A DNA stretch of 5,624 nucleotides from Paracoccaceae bacterium (GTDB lineage: Bacteria > Pseudomonadota > Alphaproteobacteria > Rhodobacterales > Rhodobacteraceae): positions 1-5,624 of the forward strand of contig JALSRF010000020.1 in assembly GCA_026984895.1 (NCBI GenBank), given 5' to 3'. The notes under the pieces were generated by a model. The model had not been told where the DNA came from. It did not search any database and worked only from the letters and a program-made list of their open reading frames with translations. The position numbers and the translations under genes are program-made. Positions 5,006-5,624 of the stretch are shown in pieces (position 1 is the first letter of the stretch; every line of letters begins with the position of its first letter).

Positions 5006-5053
5006 ATGCGGGGAAACATGAGGGGAAACATGCGGGGCAACGTCGGGGCAAAC
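5006..5053 (+). repeat. 12-bp tandem repeat at the nnrS start
   Basis: Four 12-bp units lie head to tail from the start codon: ATGCGGGGAAAC, then a one-base variant (ATGAGG...), then another (...GGGGCAAC), then a diverged GTCGGGGCAAAC. They encode MRGN three times and VGAN once. Units 1-3 each carry an in-frame ATG, the second and third preceded by a weak GGGGA/GGGG. Confidence 0.88.
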
Positions 5054-5624
5054 GTCACCAGGACCGGGCAGGGGCGCGCGGCGCGCAGCTGGCGCGGGCC
5101 GGCGGTCCTGTCGTTCGGATTTCGACCGTTCTTCCTGTTCGCGCCGATCTTCGCCGTGCTGGCAATGTCGAACTGGCTGCTGCTTCTGGCCGGCGGCGGG
5201 GTGGCACCCGCGGCGCTCGATCCGTTGTCCTGGCATGTCCACGAGATGCTGTTCGGCTATGTTCCGGCGGCGATTGCGGGGTTCCTGCTGACGGCGGTGC
5301 CGAACTGGACGGGGCGGCTGCCGGTGAGGGGCTGGCCGCTGCTGGTGCTGGTCGCGCTCTGGGTGGCGGGGCGGGTGGCGTTGTTCTGGCCGGCGGCGCC
5401 TGTGCCGGGGGGGGCGGGCGCTGTCGATGCCGCGTTCATGCCGGTGTTCGCGGCGCTGGTCGCGCGCGAGATCGTTGCCGGCCGGAACTGGCGCAACATC
5501 AAGGTGCTGGCGCCGCTGTTGGCGCTGGCGGGTGCAAACCTCTGGTTTCTGGCCGACCCGCAGGCGGCGGTGCCCCAGGGGGGCGCCGTGCGCCTGGGCT
5601 TTGGCGCGGTCTTGACGCTGATCA
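5006..5624 (+). CDS. nnrS: NnrS-family haem/copper membrane protein (3' end missing)
   Basis: The frame is open to the window end and shows 206 residues of a polytopic inner-membrane protein; family members have about 400 residues and some 12 membrane segments. NnrS proteins bind haem and copper and are linked to nitric oxide stress and denitrification in Rhodobacter and Vibrio; the exact chemistry is not settled. The family signature is clear: SFGFRPFFLFAP (36-47), WHVHEMLFGYVPAAIAGFLL (76-95), whose His77 and His79 are candidate metal ligands, and TAVPNWTGRLPVRGWPLL (96-113). Hydrophobic stretches lie near 41-63, 80-98, 110-128, 143-158 and 166-183. ATG 5006 is chosen because GGAGG sits 7 nt upstream. 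The first 30 residues are unusual: polar, basic and beginning with repeated MRGN units, ahead of the conserved domain that begins around residue 31. It follows matB by 194 bp and probably has its own promoter. Confidence 0.9.
   Translation, partial: MRGNMRGNMRGNVGANVTRTGQGRAARSWRGPAVLSFGFRPFFLFAPIFAVLAMSNWLLLLAGGGVAPAALDPLSWHVHEMLFGYVPAAIAGFLLTAVPNWTGRLPVRGWPLLVLVALWVAGRVALFWPAAPVPGGAGAVDAAFMPVFAALVAREIVAGRNWRNIKVLAPLLALAGANLWFLADPQAAVPQGGAVRLGFGAVLTLI

Noticed and set aside
4113..5051. Minus-strand open frame (312 codons) with Pro-Val/Pro-Ala repeats
   Set aside because: The repeats are only the complement of the hexamer array, and the rest is antisense to matB.

Overview
The window is very GC-rich and gene-dense, and its proteins look like those of an alphaproteobacterium, most likely in the order Rhodobacterales (Rhodobacter/Paracoccus relatives). 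This placement rests on the protein sequences as I recognise them, the style of the intergenic repeat, and an NnrS-family gene. No database search was run.

Layout. Positions 2-1672 hold a plus-strand histidine block: the 3' part of hisA, then hisF (7-nt overlap), then hisE after a 76-nt gap. Positions 1673-1900 are a convergent gap with three stacked hairpins and a motif resembling a dispersed Rhodobacterales intergenic repeat. Positions 1901-3126 hold a minus-strand histidine block, hisB followed by hisH, joined stop-to-start. Positions 3127-3290 are a divergent control region with a good sigma70-type promoter for hisB and a 9-bp inverted repeat. Positions 3291-4811 encode a malonyl-CoA synthetase (MatB). 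Positions 4812-5005 are non-coding and hold a 7-unit hexamer repeat, a small palindrome and a strong ribosome binding site. Positions 5006-5624 are the start of an NnrS-family membrane protein that runs off the window.

How the genes work together. HisE, HisA, HisF, HisH and HisB are successive parts of histidine biosynthesis: HisE cleaves pyrophosphate from phosphoribosyl-ATP, HisA isomerises ProFAR to PRFAR, the HisF-HisH complex makes imidazole glycerol phosphate and AICAR, and HisB dehydrates the product. The obligate partners HisF and HisH lie here on opposite strands in tail-to-tail blocks. MatB activates malonate for malonyl-CoA supply and is not obviously linked to histidine. NnrS proteins are haem- and copper-containing membrane proteins associated with nitric oxide stress and denitrification.

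I found no convincing new biological system. The signals worth a second look are the split histidine cluster, the repeat element in the convergent gap, unit-of-6/12 tandem repeats at the hisE end and around the nnrS start, a possible small coupled ORF ahead of hisE, and an inverted repeat in the hisB/matB divergent region.
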